DNA from: Hyposmocoma kahamanoa
Taxonomy: Eukaryota > Arthropoda > Insecta > Lepidoptera > Cosmopterigidae
Reading direction: 5' to 3'
Length of the DNA stretch: 64,000 bases
Assembly: GCF_003589595.1 (NCBI RefSeq)
Contig: NW_020654080.1
Span: forward strand, 2,208,548-2,272,547
A program made the position numbers and the translations under genes. The notes beneath the pieces are model-generated. The model had not been told where the DNA came from and ran no database searches. It worked only from the letters and a program-made list of their open reading frames with translations. How positions within the stretch are numbered: the stretch's first letter is position 1; every line of letters begins with the position of its first letter. This document shows, one piece after another, positions 24,585-35,334 of this stretch.

Positions 24585-25060
24585 ATAAGGTTCCGGTAGA
24601 TATTTATGCCATTCCCTAAGTTAAAAAGTATAGTGCAACAAAAACTTTACAATAAAGGGTTAACAGCTTCCGCGTCTATGGATGACAGGTTGTCTCGATA
24701 TGTTATTGAAAATCTTTTGCGTAACTCGGCCTAACTTTATTACAACATAATAATTGATTTACGCAAATACTCACACATGCGCGACCACACACACACACTT
24801 TCTCACTCTCTCTCTCATGCACGAAGGTTAAAAGTTAGATTAAAGTATTTTAATAAAAAAGCCTTATTACAAAATTAAAGACTACGTGTTAAATAAAGAT
24901 GTATGGAAAGATGATATAATTCTAGATGCCACGAAAATATGATTCAAAGTGTATTCCATAGCATTTAAGCTTATTTGAAAAGAGCAACCCCTAGAGTTTC
25001 TTGCTCGTTCTTCTCAGGGAAGTCGGCACAGTGAACGAGCGGTAGCTTAAAAAATGTCTT
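24585..25060 (+). pseudogene. LINE 3' end relic (Jockey-like), copy 2
   Basis: It shares TTATTACAAAATTAAAGACT, AAATAAAGATGTATGG and CTAGAGTTTCTTGCTCGTTC with copy 1, but is interrupted around 24650-24830 by unrelated sequence and a (CA)n/(TC)n microsatellite. Tail-only fragments of the same family occur near 9955-9990 and 43085-43150. Confidence 0.6.
24783..24820. repeat. (CA)n/(TC)n microsatellite
   Basis: A CACACACACACACA run is followed by CTTTCTCACTCTCTCTCTC. Other short simple repeats: (TTA)n at 19536-19558, (AT)n at 20157-20172, (GATA)n at 47573-47592, (TC)n at 4482-4500. Confidence 0.85.
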
Positions 25061-25405
25061 ATCTTCAAGAATATTCTAGCATGTTACTTCCCATCGTTAC
25101 CCGTGTAAACCTTGTCATGGTACTTGCCAGACAAATCACAACCAGGTGTATCATCAATGGTACTGACAGATGGTACAAGTTGTACGCAGTTAAAAAGTAA
25201 TAAGCAAGTAAGAAAATATTCATAACTGTTGTTAAATAAAAAAAAACTTGTTTATTTATTCTGCGTTTTGTCGGCATTGCATAGTTTATTATGTATTGTA
25301 ATTTGTTATACAGTTAAATTTAAAAAAATGTTGCGACTAACTACTTCGTGTTTTTTTTTATTATAACTTTTAATTATGATTTTAATAGCTATAGAGCTTG
25401 GTAGA

Positions 25406-25970
25406 CCACCTTGTGAAAGAATTCGTCGATGGAAGTGCTGCCTCTGTACCTTTTTCTGCCACTAAGCAGTAATCCTCACATTACTGCGTTCCAGTTTGGC
25501 AGGGTAAGGGTGCTGGAGAATTTTTTTGTTTTTTTTTTTTATATTATCAAGTGGCGGGACGAACAAGTCGTGCACCTGATGGTAAGCTACACGCCTGTCC
25601 ATAACAGTTGTAGTGCCCCTCAAATTCAAGGTGACGACCTTGAGACATAAGTTGACAAGTCCCATGTGCCTGTAATTTAAAAACTAATGTTAATGTAAAA
25701 ACCGGAACACGGTAATGCTGACATTACTGCTACAGAAATAGGTAAGGTGGCAGTACTACCCTGGAGGAGCTCTACTGCTACTAAATTACAAACATTTCAG
25801 GCACACGGGAATTGTCAACTTAAGTCTCAAGGTGACGGGCGCAGTGGCAGTGCCCATAAGATCTTTGCGATTTAAAACTCTGAGTGGCACCGCAACTGTT
25901 ATGAATAGGCGTGTCCTTACCACCAGACGCACGACTTGTTCGGCCCTGCACTTGGTATTAAAAAGACTAA
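25406..25970. repeat. three family B copies in + / - / + order
   Basis: 25406-25520 (+) is the head half. 25522-25785 (-) is nearly full length with its oligo(T) at the left. 25790-25970 (+) is the tail half, ending CACTTGGTATTAAAAAGAC. The middle copy splits the outer pair, suggesting insertion of one copy into another. Confidence 0.8.
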
Positions 25971-26344
25971 CCTCATACCTAATAGCGATACTTCTTATCT
26001 AATAAATTAATAGAGTACTGCCTGAGCGGTGGGATGTTAAACATTTGGTAGTTGATATTCATTCCAATAGTAAGGAAAATACGGGACATCATCATCATCA
26101 CAAGTGTCACTGCTGGGCACGTGTGTCCTCTAAGTAAAGGGTTGTGAAACTTCTTCGACACATTTGATCATGATGTATTCCTAGCTACAGATATGGCTAC
26201 CAAACATTCACATTTGTATTCAACTTACTATATATGATATGAGGATGTTATCTATAGACCAGAATACTGCCATCCGCTAACTAAGATAAGTGACAAAATA
26301 ATTTTTGAGATATCTTAAAAAGCGACAACCCAGTTTTAGAATAT

Positions 26345-26890
26345 TGAAATTGTTTTTTTTTTAAATCTTTTATTTAACCAGAGCTTTTATCGCTTAGCGA
26401 TAATGCCAGCTCCATCGTTACAGATTATTCTTAGTTCTACTTACCTATCTATTTTTAAGTAACTTAAGTATTAACTTACATATTTTATTAGCCAGGGTAC
26501 TATTAGGCTCAGATAATATGTAATTGCACATACCAACATCTGTTAATTTGATTCCAGCCTCCAGTTCTATCAGTCTTCGTTCCGCTCTGATCCGGGTACA
26601 TTCCACTAAAGCGTAGGTGTCTTCTCTGGTGTTACAAATAGTACAGTTCGGGGTGTCTACTATCTTCATTAGGTGACCGAACGCATTTAGTGGAATATAT
26701 CCGGTGCGCAGTCTCATACTGGTGACTAGTAGAGGCCGGTTCAGGCTAATTTGTGTAAACCAAGGTATTTTTGGCGGTTCGGCTTGTATAGTTTTATACC
26801 ATATACCTTTTTCCACAGATTGAAATTGTTTAATGATATTTAAGATATGCATCGTTAGAGTAAGTTCCGATAAGTCAAACACGTTGACTA
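26345..26890 (-). pseudogene. R1/I-type LINE ORF2 C-terminus with 3' UTR
   Basis: The minus-strand frame is open for 145 codons. It contains PWFTQISLNRPLLVTSMRLR, TGYIPLNAFGHLMKI, and a CX2C...C finger-like motif (CTICNTREDTYALVEC). In R1/I/Loa-type elements this zinc-knuckle-like region follows the RNase H domain. The H of the usual CCHC is replaced by Y. The 3' UTR and an oligo(A) tail (T run at 26352-26363) are intact, so the 3' end is at about 26350. Confidence 0.8.
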
Positions 26891-27103
26891 ATTTTGACTG
26901 TTTTCAAAAGAGAATTTTATGCTCTATCTTTTACTTATTATTATTTTTTCTTAGCTGCGTTTTAGTTAATGAACGACAGAATATTATTATATAATAATTA
27001 ACAAAATAGTTATACTTACAAATTATAAATATTTTACTGAATATCAAATAAAATATTGTTTTTCAATTAAAAAATATCAGAAGTATCAGATTTAAGCGAA
27101 AAC

Positions 27104-27345
27104 GCGATGGAACGCCGCATATTAGGTGTAAAGAGGATAGACAGAATCCGAAACAAAGGACTGTTAAAAGGTGCTGCTGAAAGGGCTGGAACTTGTGTAC
27201 GTCGGTCGCATGCACCCACAGAGATGAGCTTACACAGCCACTTGGTGGGTGCCGGAGAACCGCCAGCGACGACGAAGCAGACCAAGAAGGAAATAGCGGA
27301 ACGACTTGGACGCATATATAAAGGAGTGGCCTAAGATTGCATCAT
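27104..27345 (+). pseudogene. RTE/CR1-like LINE ORF C-terminal relic
   Basis: It begins MERRILGVKRIDRIRNKGLL. The motif MER.MLGV.L.DRIRNE.IR is the start of the conserved tail of RTE-type and related ORFs. The remainder (75 codons) is diverged. A second relic with the same motif lies at 29972-30150. Confidence 0.65.
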
Positions 27346-28080
27346 ACAAGGACTGAGGAAGTCAAGAGAAAAATTTAAATTAAAAAAAAAGAAATCCCTC
27401 AAATACCGGATCATATATATTTTGTACTTTAAACAACTGACGTAAATTTCACTATTCTTTGTACAATTTCGTAAAAAAATTGCCATTAATATTCACAGCC
27501 TTTAACAACAAGTAGAGGTAAAAACGACATTATTAAATCACGAAATAATATTTGTAGAACGTAACTCGCGCTGACTCATTATTACATATTGAACAGCACT
27601 TGAGAAATCAGAGTGATTTTAAATACATCATTATTGAATATTATGATTGTCATCGCACTTTTTGTCAATTGAAAACCATTTTATTAACGCTTTTTATCGA
27701 CAAGCGTACCGCGGAGGACAGTTAAGTTTTCTTCATTTAAAATTGAATCTTATATCATTCTGTATATGGTTTAAATTTAGAATATTGTTAAATATTGTAA
27801 AGTGACAATTTGTGTACTTTAGCATGTTGATGAGTGTACCTATTTGGACAAATTAGTGCGTATTTGTAAAGTTATAATATAAGTTCGCGCTTTTGTACAG
27901 ATTTGTCAACATATAATTGAATGACACGTGATTCAATAGCCATTGTCAATTGGTTAAATTCTAATCTCATAAACGAACCATGGGTCTATCAGCCGACCAG
28001 CTATACACAGCAAGCCAGTGTAAAAAATATTCTAACAAGTTTCGTTATATTACTAGTATATCGTAGCTACAAATAAATGA

Positions 28081-28334
28081 CAGTAGAACTCCTTGTGAAA
28101 GAGTTCGCCCAAGGACGTAATGTGCACCAAGCAGTAATGTGAGCATTACAACGTTGGTGAAATTACAGGCACAGGGGACTTGTCAACTTATGTCTCAGAG
28201 TGACCATCGCAGTGGCAGTGCACTTCAGGTCTTTGCGATTATAAACTTCGGAGTGGCTCTGCAAATGTTGAAGACAGACGTGTCGCTTAACATCAGGCGC
28301 ACGACTTATTGGTTCTCACTTAGTATCTTTAAAA
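28081..28334 (+). repeat. family B repeat
   Basis: It runs from CAGTAGAACTCCTTGTGAAA to CGCACGACTTATTGGTTCTC. The CCACCTTACC block is shortened and the palindrome is half eroded (GCAGTAATGTGAGCATTACA). Confidence 0.8.
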
Positions 28335-28464
28335 AAATACATGCCGTTCATGTTCATAATCAAAATGAATTAATCTTTATTTCACACGTAAGCTAATTAC
28401 ACTTGAAATTGTCATACTGATTAAACTCTACTGCTCGTTCGTAAGACAGACTCATTTTTTATTT

Positions 28465-28560
28465 ACTGTAAGTGATCTCATCCAGATTTGCTCCGCCATT
28501 CCTGGGATGTCGTCCGCCCATCTCACCGCTGACCGCCCGACGTACCTGTATCCTTAGACG
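28465..28560 (-). pseudogene. LINE ORF C-terminal fragment
   Basis: The minus strand encodes GYRYVGRSAVRWADDIPGMA then EQIWMRS, similar to the RVGRP..RW.DDI...AG..WM..A.DR motif at the end of RTE/CR1-type ORFs. Short, isolated fragment. Confidence 0.55.
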
Positions 28561-29718
28561 CCACTGAGTTATCATCTTTCATAACCGTCATAATTATTTA
28601 CATATATTCCTCTTAACAATAGACTTACAGCGCCACCAGTACATTAACAATTATAATAGGTAAGACGGCTATATTCAACTCATGCATGCATACCGTGCCT
28701 GATGATCTCCCAACAGAGCTACGAGATGAACTAGCAGATCTTACTGACTTTCTTTTTTTTCTTCTCTTCTCTCCTAATGAAGCACAAAAAACTAATCGAA
28801 TAATCTAATTCGTAAAATTTTTAAAAGTCTCTGTTGAAAAGTTTTCATTTTGCAGATGTGACTTTGTTAATGCGAAATGTAGTTAAAAACAAAGAGCTGC
28901 AAAATTAAAGATCAAAAAGATTTATTTTTAATTTTCACCACAGTATTGTGGTAATACAATAAAAGTAGAAAACGGAAATTTAAACCCTCTCCATAAAGAA
29001 TTTCCGTGTCCAGCAGTGTAACGACAGGTTGATGATGACATTATTATGACATATTTTTTACTCAACGACACTCCAACTTTAAAAAATCGTGACTAAAGTT
29101 GTGACTACCATGTTTGTTTAATTTTTTTGTCTATTTCATATTGGAAGCAACGAGCACCCAATTTTTTTCCCCGCCTCAAGAGGAATAACACTTCAAGTTG
29201 TGTTCAATTTGGAAGCGGATTCGGCTGGGCATTGTTGAACTATTTACATAATTTCGATGTCCAAATCATAACATTATCGAATTTCTAAGAAACCCTCGTG
29301 CGTTAATGAAACGTGAACAGCAATATTGAAAATCATTGACGAGTTTACATATGGAATGGAATTCAAAGAACAAACAAAGACGACGGCCTTTCTTGACTTG
29401 ATAACCATTTTGTCGATATTTTTTTTTATGATATCAAAATGACAGCACGAACTAGCCGAGTCAATTCACTGGTTTAATAGTCAACGAGTCAACCTCAAAT
29501 GGCTTTGGTTGATTCCGTATGACAGTGAAAGTGATGAACCAATCACTTTGAAAAATATATATAGTGAAATTGAAATTATACACTGATTTCTAAAAATTTT
29601 CACGATAGAAAAAAAACATAAACTTACCTCGAAATTATACAAGAAAACCGCTGTATTCAATAAGTACTTTACATATACCAATGATTTTGTTTTTTATATT
29701 AACTGAAACCGGATCTAA

Positions 29719-29800
29719 TTACTTCTTGGTGGCAGAAACAGGTAAGGTAGCACTAACTTAGACGAACCCTTTTCATAAGGAGCTCTATTGGTACTAAAAC
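29719..29800 (-). repeat. family B head fragment
   Basis: TTGGTGGCAGAAACAGGTAA and TTTCATAAGGAGCTCTATTG belong to the head half in inverse orientation. Confidence 0.7.
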
Positions 29801-29971
29801 TAGTAAACTTGAATATAAAGCGTAATGATTACTGACAATCATTATGAGTGATCGGAATTGTAGGGGTTAATCTATCTAAAGTACCAACATTTTCTTAGTA
29901 TGGACATACATACCTATTTCGTCATCAATGCGATGTTTATTTTTTAAATGGGCGTTCACGTAAGAACGTGT

Positions 29972-30150
29972 CATGCTCGGCATCAGCCTTGTAGACCGAG
30001 TTCCGAACAATGAGATCCGACGACAGACGAAAGTCTAGGATGTTGGAACTCGGATCATGGAATTTAAAAGAGCGTCGGGCGCCGAGTTGCAATTTGGATG
30101 GACGATACACGTCGCGGAGAGTCAGTGGATGCGGCTAGCATAGAACCGTG
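29972..30150 (+). pseudogene. RTE-like LINE ORF C-terminal relic
   Basis: The translation reads MLGISLVDRVPNNEIRRQTK V, stop, DVGTRIMEFKRASGAELQFG WTIHVAESQWMRLA, stop. This follows MLG.SL.DR..N.EIRRRTKV.D...R....KW.WAGH.AR..D.RW. Two stop codons show it is dead. Confidence 0.75.
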
Positions 30151-30346
30151 GTGGATGTCACAAACTTCGGGAGGTGGGTGAAATCAGGCTGTGGATAATG
30201 AAAGTATAGTTGTCCTGCTTAAGGTATATAGAAACACATCTATAATATTATTATTTATTTAGATAATAATTTGTAGCAAATACTTAATAGAAAATAATAG
30301 TTTGCCGCCAATGTACTCAAATTTCAATAAATAACACGCATAGTAG

Positions 30347-30470
30347 GCCTTCAAATCTTTGTGTATTAAAGCTCTGTGTAGTTCTGCAACTGTTATGGAC
30401 AGGCGTATAGCTTACCATCAGGCGTATGATTTGTTCGTGCCGTCATTTCATATTATAAAAAAATATATTA
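30347..30470 (+). repeat. family B tail fragment
   Basis: It runs from CTTCAAATCTTTGTGTATTA to TTCATATTATAAAAAAATA and includes GTTATGGACAGGCGTATAGC. Confidence 0.75.
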
Positions 30471-30479
30471 AAAAAATCA

Positions 30480-30960
30480 GTTCCGAGAAATCCCGGAATT
30501 TCTAAAACGGAACGTCCACGTTATTCTTTCGATTAGCTAAATTAACTCCTTCAAATCTGGTCACTGGTCATTCTATTTCTATCTATTTATTGTATTAAAT
30601 AAAAATGGACATTACAATATTTAAAACCAAACCTCAGGTGATGACAGAACGTCGTGGTAGGTTTACGTAAATTGATTCTTGTAAAAAGTCGTTCGATTAC
30701 AGCAAGCTGACTTTTTGCTTATAGTGTTGCCGAGTGAGAAGATTGCTCTATATCATTATGATGTAATGCACGAGAGAAAATGACATAAAGTAATCACCTC
30801 TATGCCATTTTCATTATGTTGAATGAACTTTAATTATTTTTGTGCTTTTGTTCCGGGAGTTAGATTGTTGAAAAAAAATTTAAATGAATCGTCAATACTG
30901 TGGCTGATTAGTATGAAATTTTAAGTGTATTGGAAGTGAACGAATACTCATAAGGGAATA
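30480..30960. other. non-coding stretch before MITE-D
   Basis: AT-rich, no recognised element. Confidence 0.5.
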
Positions 30961-30969
30961 CACACCAAT

Positions 30970-31349
30970 GCTTAGAATAATAACGCATAGAATGATAGTG
31001 TCACATCAAACGAACTGTCACAAGTGAGGCAAAAATCAAATTCATGTAGGCTAGTTTTAGTAGTAGGTTAATTTTCGGTTTTAGTGAATATTTATATAAA
31101 AATACAAGTTGAAACGCGTTACTTCCTTGTGGAATGTGATGTTAGTATCTATTTTATGTTTGTCTGACGTATTTTTACACTCATTTACCGCACATTTCGT
31201 CATTTTTAGCTAAAATTCTGGAGCTGTTCGCGGTGCAAGTTGACCTTGAGCACTGAAGGCCCGCGCGCTCATGTAGGCCCTTTGGGCGCGCTTCAATTTG
31301 CCTCACTTAGCGTGTGCGGACTAGGTTTCTATGCGTTATTATTCTAAGC
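30970..31349. mobile_element. MITE-D, 380 bp with 24-bp terminal inverted repeats
   Basis: GCTTAGAATAATAACGCATA plus GAA at the left end is perfectly inverted at the right end. ACCAAT directly flanks both ends (30964-30969 and 31350-31355), giving a 6-bp target duplication. The alternative reading is a 4-bp CCAA with TG...CA termini. The interior holds a GC-rich patch near 31258-31292 and no ORF of note. It is the only copy I see in the window. Confidence 0.8.
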
Positions 31350-31359
31350 ACCAATTATA

Positions 31360-31922
31360 AAAAATATTAAAATATTTATTTCTCACTTTTTTGGGGTTCC
31401 GTACGTCAAAAAGGTAAAACGGAAAGCTCATGGTGTTACATCATTTTCCATTCGTCAGCACTGTTCAATAAAATTATTTATTTTTAATTTTTTCTCACCG
31501 TTTTCTAATAGAATGAGTAAATGAATTCACATGGAGTGAATGACCATTGGGAAAAAAGATACATTTTGCGAAAAAGACATTCTGCGAAAGAGACATCTAG
31601 AGATGTCTCGCCTGAGATATCTTTTTTTTTAATTGTTTGTTGTCCTTCATAACATAACTAACGTAATCGCGAAATTGAGTTATTAACATATCTAAGATCA
31701 CTGAAACGATCTACAACCCCCTCTAATCGTTTTATTTTATTGTTTTAGTGTCAGTTTTATTTTTAAGTAAAAAAGCATAATTGCAATTTTTAACTACCAG
31801 AAAAACTTAACACCGGCACGCGACTTGTTCGACACGTGGTATCATAAAATAACTTGAATATTTTCCAGTGTATTTACTTTCGTGTACACAAATACTTATT
31901 ACGGGATACTGTTAATAAGAGT
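31360..31922. other. non-coding stretch between MITE-D and MITE-A copy 3
   Basis: Contains a perfect 20-bp palindrome GAGACATCTAGAGATGTCTC at 31590-31609, preceded by the repeated GCGAAAAAGACAT / GCGAAAGAGACAT. If the knirps-family gene has a 5' UTR exon close by, it would be in this region, but no promoter motif stands out. Confidence 0.5.
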
Positions 31923-32482
31923 CCGCTCACGCGATGCGCTCCTCCTGCCGCAAAATGGCGGCTATTTGGTTTCACAAATTAGAAAAGCATTCAGTTTAAA
32001 TACAAGTTTTTATAAATAAAAATTATTATTCTGCATTGCTAAATAAATACGCGTGCGGAGCGTACCAACAAAACATCTCAAATAAAATGCAGTAATACAC
32101 CGCAAATCCTGCACTTAAAAAGCACTAATGAAATTTTTGGTGTACTTGGGTAAATATGATAATATTCCGTTTGAGTGGTTCTAACGTTTACCATGAAATT
32201 ACTCCTTAAAGTATAGTTTATAAACATTTATATTCAGGGGAAATCACCGCCCAAACAATAACACACACGATGTCGTGACGTACTTTTGAAGTTGTTAATT
32301 TTTTTTTAATGACAGACCTAGGCATTAAAAACTTTATGGTTTGCTAGAGTAGTTACCGAAATAGCAATTAATATTAGTTCTTTTATCTGTTATAACTTCG
32401 ATATCCGATAAATCGGTATAAAATCATCACCGGCACCTCTAGGTGTGGTATGCGTCTACGGCTGCATGTATCGTGTGAGCGG
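31923..32482 (+). mobile_element. MITE-A copy 3, 47 bp upstream of the knirps-family ATG
   Basis: A 560-bp element with inverted CCGCTCACGCG/CGTGTGAGCGG ends. It has an internal deletion around the middle relative to copy 2 and a local block change near 32050. No target duplication is visible (AGAGT left, ATATA right), so the flanks have changed. It lies directly against the short intron or 5' UTR segment before the exon. Confidence 0.87.
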
Positions 32483-32511
32483 ATATAACTGTTCCAAAAC
32501 CATCTAGAATG

Positions 32512-32529
32512 ATTATTTCATTGTTACAG
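32512..32529 (+). promoter_or_regulatory. splice acceptor before the knirps-family exon
   Basis: A pyrimidine-rich run ends in ...TTACAG immediately before the ATG. Only 47 bp separate the upstream MITE-A end from the ATG, so the branch point is either in this short interval or inside the MITE. If the gene has no upstream exon, this is just the 5' UTR edge. Confidence 0.6.
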
Positions 32530-32607
32530 ATGAACCAACAGTGTAAAGTGTGTGGTGAACCTGCAGCAGGCTTTCACTTTGGAGCCTTCACGTGTGAAGG
32601 GTGCAAG
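32530..32607 (+). CDS. knirps-family nuclear receptor, first coding exon (zinc finger I)
   Basis: This exon encodes 26 residues starting [15 protein letters not shown] and ending FTCEGCK. The four cysteines at residues 5, 8, 22 and 25 form the CX2CX13CX2C zinc finger I of a nuclear receptor. The N-terminal placement of the finger, directly after MNQ, and the [12 protein letters not shown] core are characteristic of the insect knirps/knirps-like/eagle group (NR0A), which are transcription factors with a DNA-binding domain and no ligand-binding domain. The exon ends AAG|GTAATT, a good phase-0 donor inside the P-box region (CEGCK), where SFFGR would follow in the next exon. The ATG directly follows TTCATTGTTACAG, a plausible acceptor, so a non-coding 5' exon probably lies upstream. 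Alternatively the start lies in a continuous 5' UTR. Which of kni, knrl or eg it is cannot be decided from 26 residues. The second finger and the rest of the protein were not found in the window. The exon lies between a MITE-A (ends 32482) and a MITE-B (target duplication starts 32624). Confidence 0.93.
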
Positions 32608-32613
32608 GTAATT
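32608..32613 (+). promoter_or_regulatory. splice donor after the knirps-family exon
   Basis: GTAATT after AAG gives an A-A-G|G-T-A match to the insect donor consensus and leaves the reading frame in phase 0. The MITE-B target duplication starts only 16 nt downstream of the exon end. Confidence 0.8.
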
Positions 32614-32631
32614 TGTTTTTATTACTAGTAT

Positions 32632-32917
32632 CATTGACTTACAAATAAATGGACGACGGGTCTAATACAAAAACCACGAAAAACATGTCCCAAGTCAACC
32701 TATTTAAACGTAGTGACATGTAAAGGAATATGAAAAAGCTAAAACGTTGAATTTAAATTGTAATGTCATCGCAGTACTGTCTAATTTTGCATGCTTCGCT
32801 GTCAGTCGAACAAACGAAGACTAAAGCGTGAATGACGCTCTGTATACGATTTTAACGCCCTATAAGTTCGGACACTTATTAGCGCGGACCCGACGTCCAT
32901 ATAATTGTAAGTCAATG
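32632..32917 (+). mobile_element. MITE-B copy 1, in the intron just after the knirps-family exon
   Basis: A 286-bp element with terminal inverted repeats CATTGACTTACAA / TTGTAAGTCAATG. It is flanked by ACTAGTAT and ACTTGTAT, an 8-bp target duplication with one mismatch. An 8-bp duplication is typical of hAT (also P and Merlin) transposons. It begins 24 nt after the splice donor. Confidence 0.88.
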
Positions 32918-32925
32918 ACTTGTAT

Positions 32926-33790
32926 AAATAGATTTCACTGTGTGTTTACAATAATCTATTTCTCGTCGATAAATTCGGTTGATATAGATGAAAATGTACT
33001 TTTTTAAATTTATTGCTCAAGAAAAATACAGCAGGAAATTTCTTTTCTAAAAGTCGCCAAACAGCTGCAGTTTCCTTGAGATATGTGCACTCTTACTTAA
33101 TTACACATACTTTATTATATATAACATTAAATAAGTGTTAATTATACTAAATAAAATATAAAAATTACATTAAGTGGTACCTTTGGTTACCTTGTGCTTG
33201 TTTACTTAATTTTGAGTCATTCCTGAGCCAATTAATGGCGTTATATATTTTTGGAACTAAATACCGTTACATCTTTTTCAATAATAGTTATTTGCTTTAA
33301 AATGCACTAGTATACCCTGCCTTACTCTGTTTGTCATGTACGTATTCTTAAGCATAACTTTACAACTATTACTATAGTAATTTTCCGACACTATTAAATA
33401 TCTGCTCTAGAAATTAAGAGCATTGGCATGACCTTGCGGTGACTAAATAAGTTATTGTATTCTGTGCCATTGTACTTTTTTGGATACTAAATGTTTATCA
33501 GCCTAATTTGTAACTTTCTGATTTCTTTTAGATATTGTTCTTACACATTCTATGACACAGACATGAGTGACAGAGACAACGCTCTATGAAGCCGAATTGA
33601 GGCGATTGGCGTTTTCTAAAGCTCGATGTGTAATACCGATCCATTTATTATACCCGCGCTATGCAACGCAAGTGCACTACGAGATTTTGCAAAGTGTCCT
33701 ACGTCTGTACAAGTAGCGCGACGGACGCGCACACATCTTCATACTTAGCACATAGTATAACGGGCTGGTGTCCGCAACTCGACATCCAGA
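32926..33790. other. intron sequence, low-copy
   Basis: AT-rich with no recognised repeat. It does not contain the expected zinc finger II exon (SFFGR and following residues). Confidence 0.55.
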
Positions 33791-33799
33791 TGCCTATTT

Positions 33800-34217
33800 T
33801 GCATGTGGTGGGTGTGCAGGGTCCTACTTGTACCACCCAAGCTCCTCCAAGAATCATAAACTTACCAACCTCCTCGGTTTGCTCAGGACTTTAAGGGAGT
33901 GACCTCGGCACTCCACGCTGGAGCACTATAGTAGATGTGCGCAGTCGTTTCCTCCTCCTCCAAACACGCTCTGCATAGAAGGCTGTCTATTATACCTAAA
34001 TTGAAAAGGGTTTTATTGTATGGACCATGACTAGAGTGGCAGTTAGAATATGAAGCTCTTGCCTTTTAAGTTTGATTAATTTTCGAGATAGACTGGCGTC
34101 GAGCGTTGGAGAAGCTTCCCCAGCCTTACAAACCATTAGGGTTGTCCATGTGTTATTATGAGAAGATACACGTACAAGCGTGTATACATACAAGCCGCGC
34201 AGCAATGTTTGTATCAA
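33800..34217 (-). pseudogene. R1/I-type LINE ORF2 C-terminal relic
   Basis: The minus-strand reading has SRKLIKLKRQELHILTATL, then after a frame change LLCRACLEEEETTAHIYYSA. This follows the family pattern L-LSR..LR.LTG.LTGH..L..HL..LGI.DS..CR.C.EEEETA.H....C. It lies in the knirps-family intron, antisense to it, with at least one frameshift. Confidence 0.7.
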
Positions 34218-34639
34218 GTTACCCTACTAAAAAGCTAAACTTCTCCCTTACGTGTTCATTCTTAATTTTACCCGAGAACGACCTCTTTGGCCGTCCTTTT
34301 CCAACTCACCTAAACCATCTCAACATACCTCTGTCTATTTTTGTCTACGTCCTGTTCTAAGCAACATGGGTAAGTGGCGATCTTCGTGTACCTTTTACCC
34401 ACGTTCCATTTCCCCGCCCATCTACATCTGCCTACATTAAAACTGCAGCCAGTGTAAACGCAAACATTTTAAACTGAAGATTGACTGTTCAATAGGGTAA
34501 ACCGACGAGTTGTCGTCACCACAGTCGATAATATAAATCACAATAGATAAACGATCGATACGTACTCGATTCTCGGAGTGGTAAATAGCTGGAGCTCTAC
34601 AGTGTTTAGGCCTATGTTGTTGAATAATTTAAAAACAAA

Positions 34640-35065
34640 TTAACGGATTTTTTCTGAGTGTTTTTTCTGAGTATTCGATTTTTGTATTAATAATCATAAC
34701 AAACTAGTGGAGTAATTTCACAAAAATAATTGAATATCAATTCAATAAAAATTTAATTAACACAGTGAATAGCGACATCTCTCGCCAGGACTGGTAGCTG
34801 TAAAGGTACTAACTGGGTGATAAATCTGTAACAGATTTCTCATAGATGTCGCTACGACTAAAAAGTCGTTGAAAGACCAAGTACAAAGACACGACGCAAG
34901 CACATAGAGAAATTCGTGAGGTCCGTTGGTTCGTTCCGTGGCTTAGTTGGTATAGCGTCTGGCACGGTATGCAAGAAGACGTCGGTTCGAATCCGACCGG
35001 ATCGGAGGAATTTTTTCTGAGTGTTTTTTCTGAGTGTTCGATCTTTGTATTAATAATTATAACAA
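34640..35065 (+). mobile_element. tRNA-derived SINE-1, with an extra tail unit in front
   Basis: The body starts at AGCGACATCTCTCGCC. The A box (GTGGCTTAGTTGG) lies at about 34939 and the B box (GGTTCGAATCC) at about 34985, followed by the TTTTTTCTGAGTG tail, which here is itself duplicated. A second tail copy (34650-34760) precedes the body, so two units were joined in tandem. The acceptor and anticodon stems do not fold like a working tRNA. Confidence 0.85.
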
Positions 35066-35181
35066 ATTAACGGATTTAACGGAAACATAGGATGGCAGGT
35101 GTACATTATTAGTTTATCCACTCGCTCGTTAGCCTTAACGTTTTATTTGGATTTAGATGACCGTAAAAGCATATTGATGTC

Positions 35182-35334
35182 TTTTTTTTTATGATACCAA
35201 GTAGCGCGGTGACGAACAAGTTATGCGCCTAATAGTAAAGGACATGCCTATCCATGACAGTTGCAAGATATGGTTAAGGTGGCAGTGCTTTCCTGGACGA
35301 ACTTTATTTCACAAGGAGCTCTCATGCTACTAAA
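35182..35334 (-). repeat. family B repeat with middle deleted
   Basis: The tail (oligo(T), ATGATACCAAGTAG) joins directly to the head (GGTTAAGGTGGCAGTGCTTT, CACAAGGAGCTC). About 180 bp of the core are missing. Confidence 0.75.

Noticed and set aside
34106..34440. Plus-strand frames, including DLFGRPF, considered as a possible second zinc-finger exon
   Set aside because: No cysteine pattern of zinc finger II, no acceptor in phase, and the region overlaps an antisense LINE relic.
34930..35005. Possible tRNA gene
   Set aside because: The A and B boxes are good, but the same head recurs with the same non-tRNA body and tail at six or more places and the stems do not fold, so it is a SINE.
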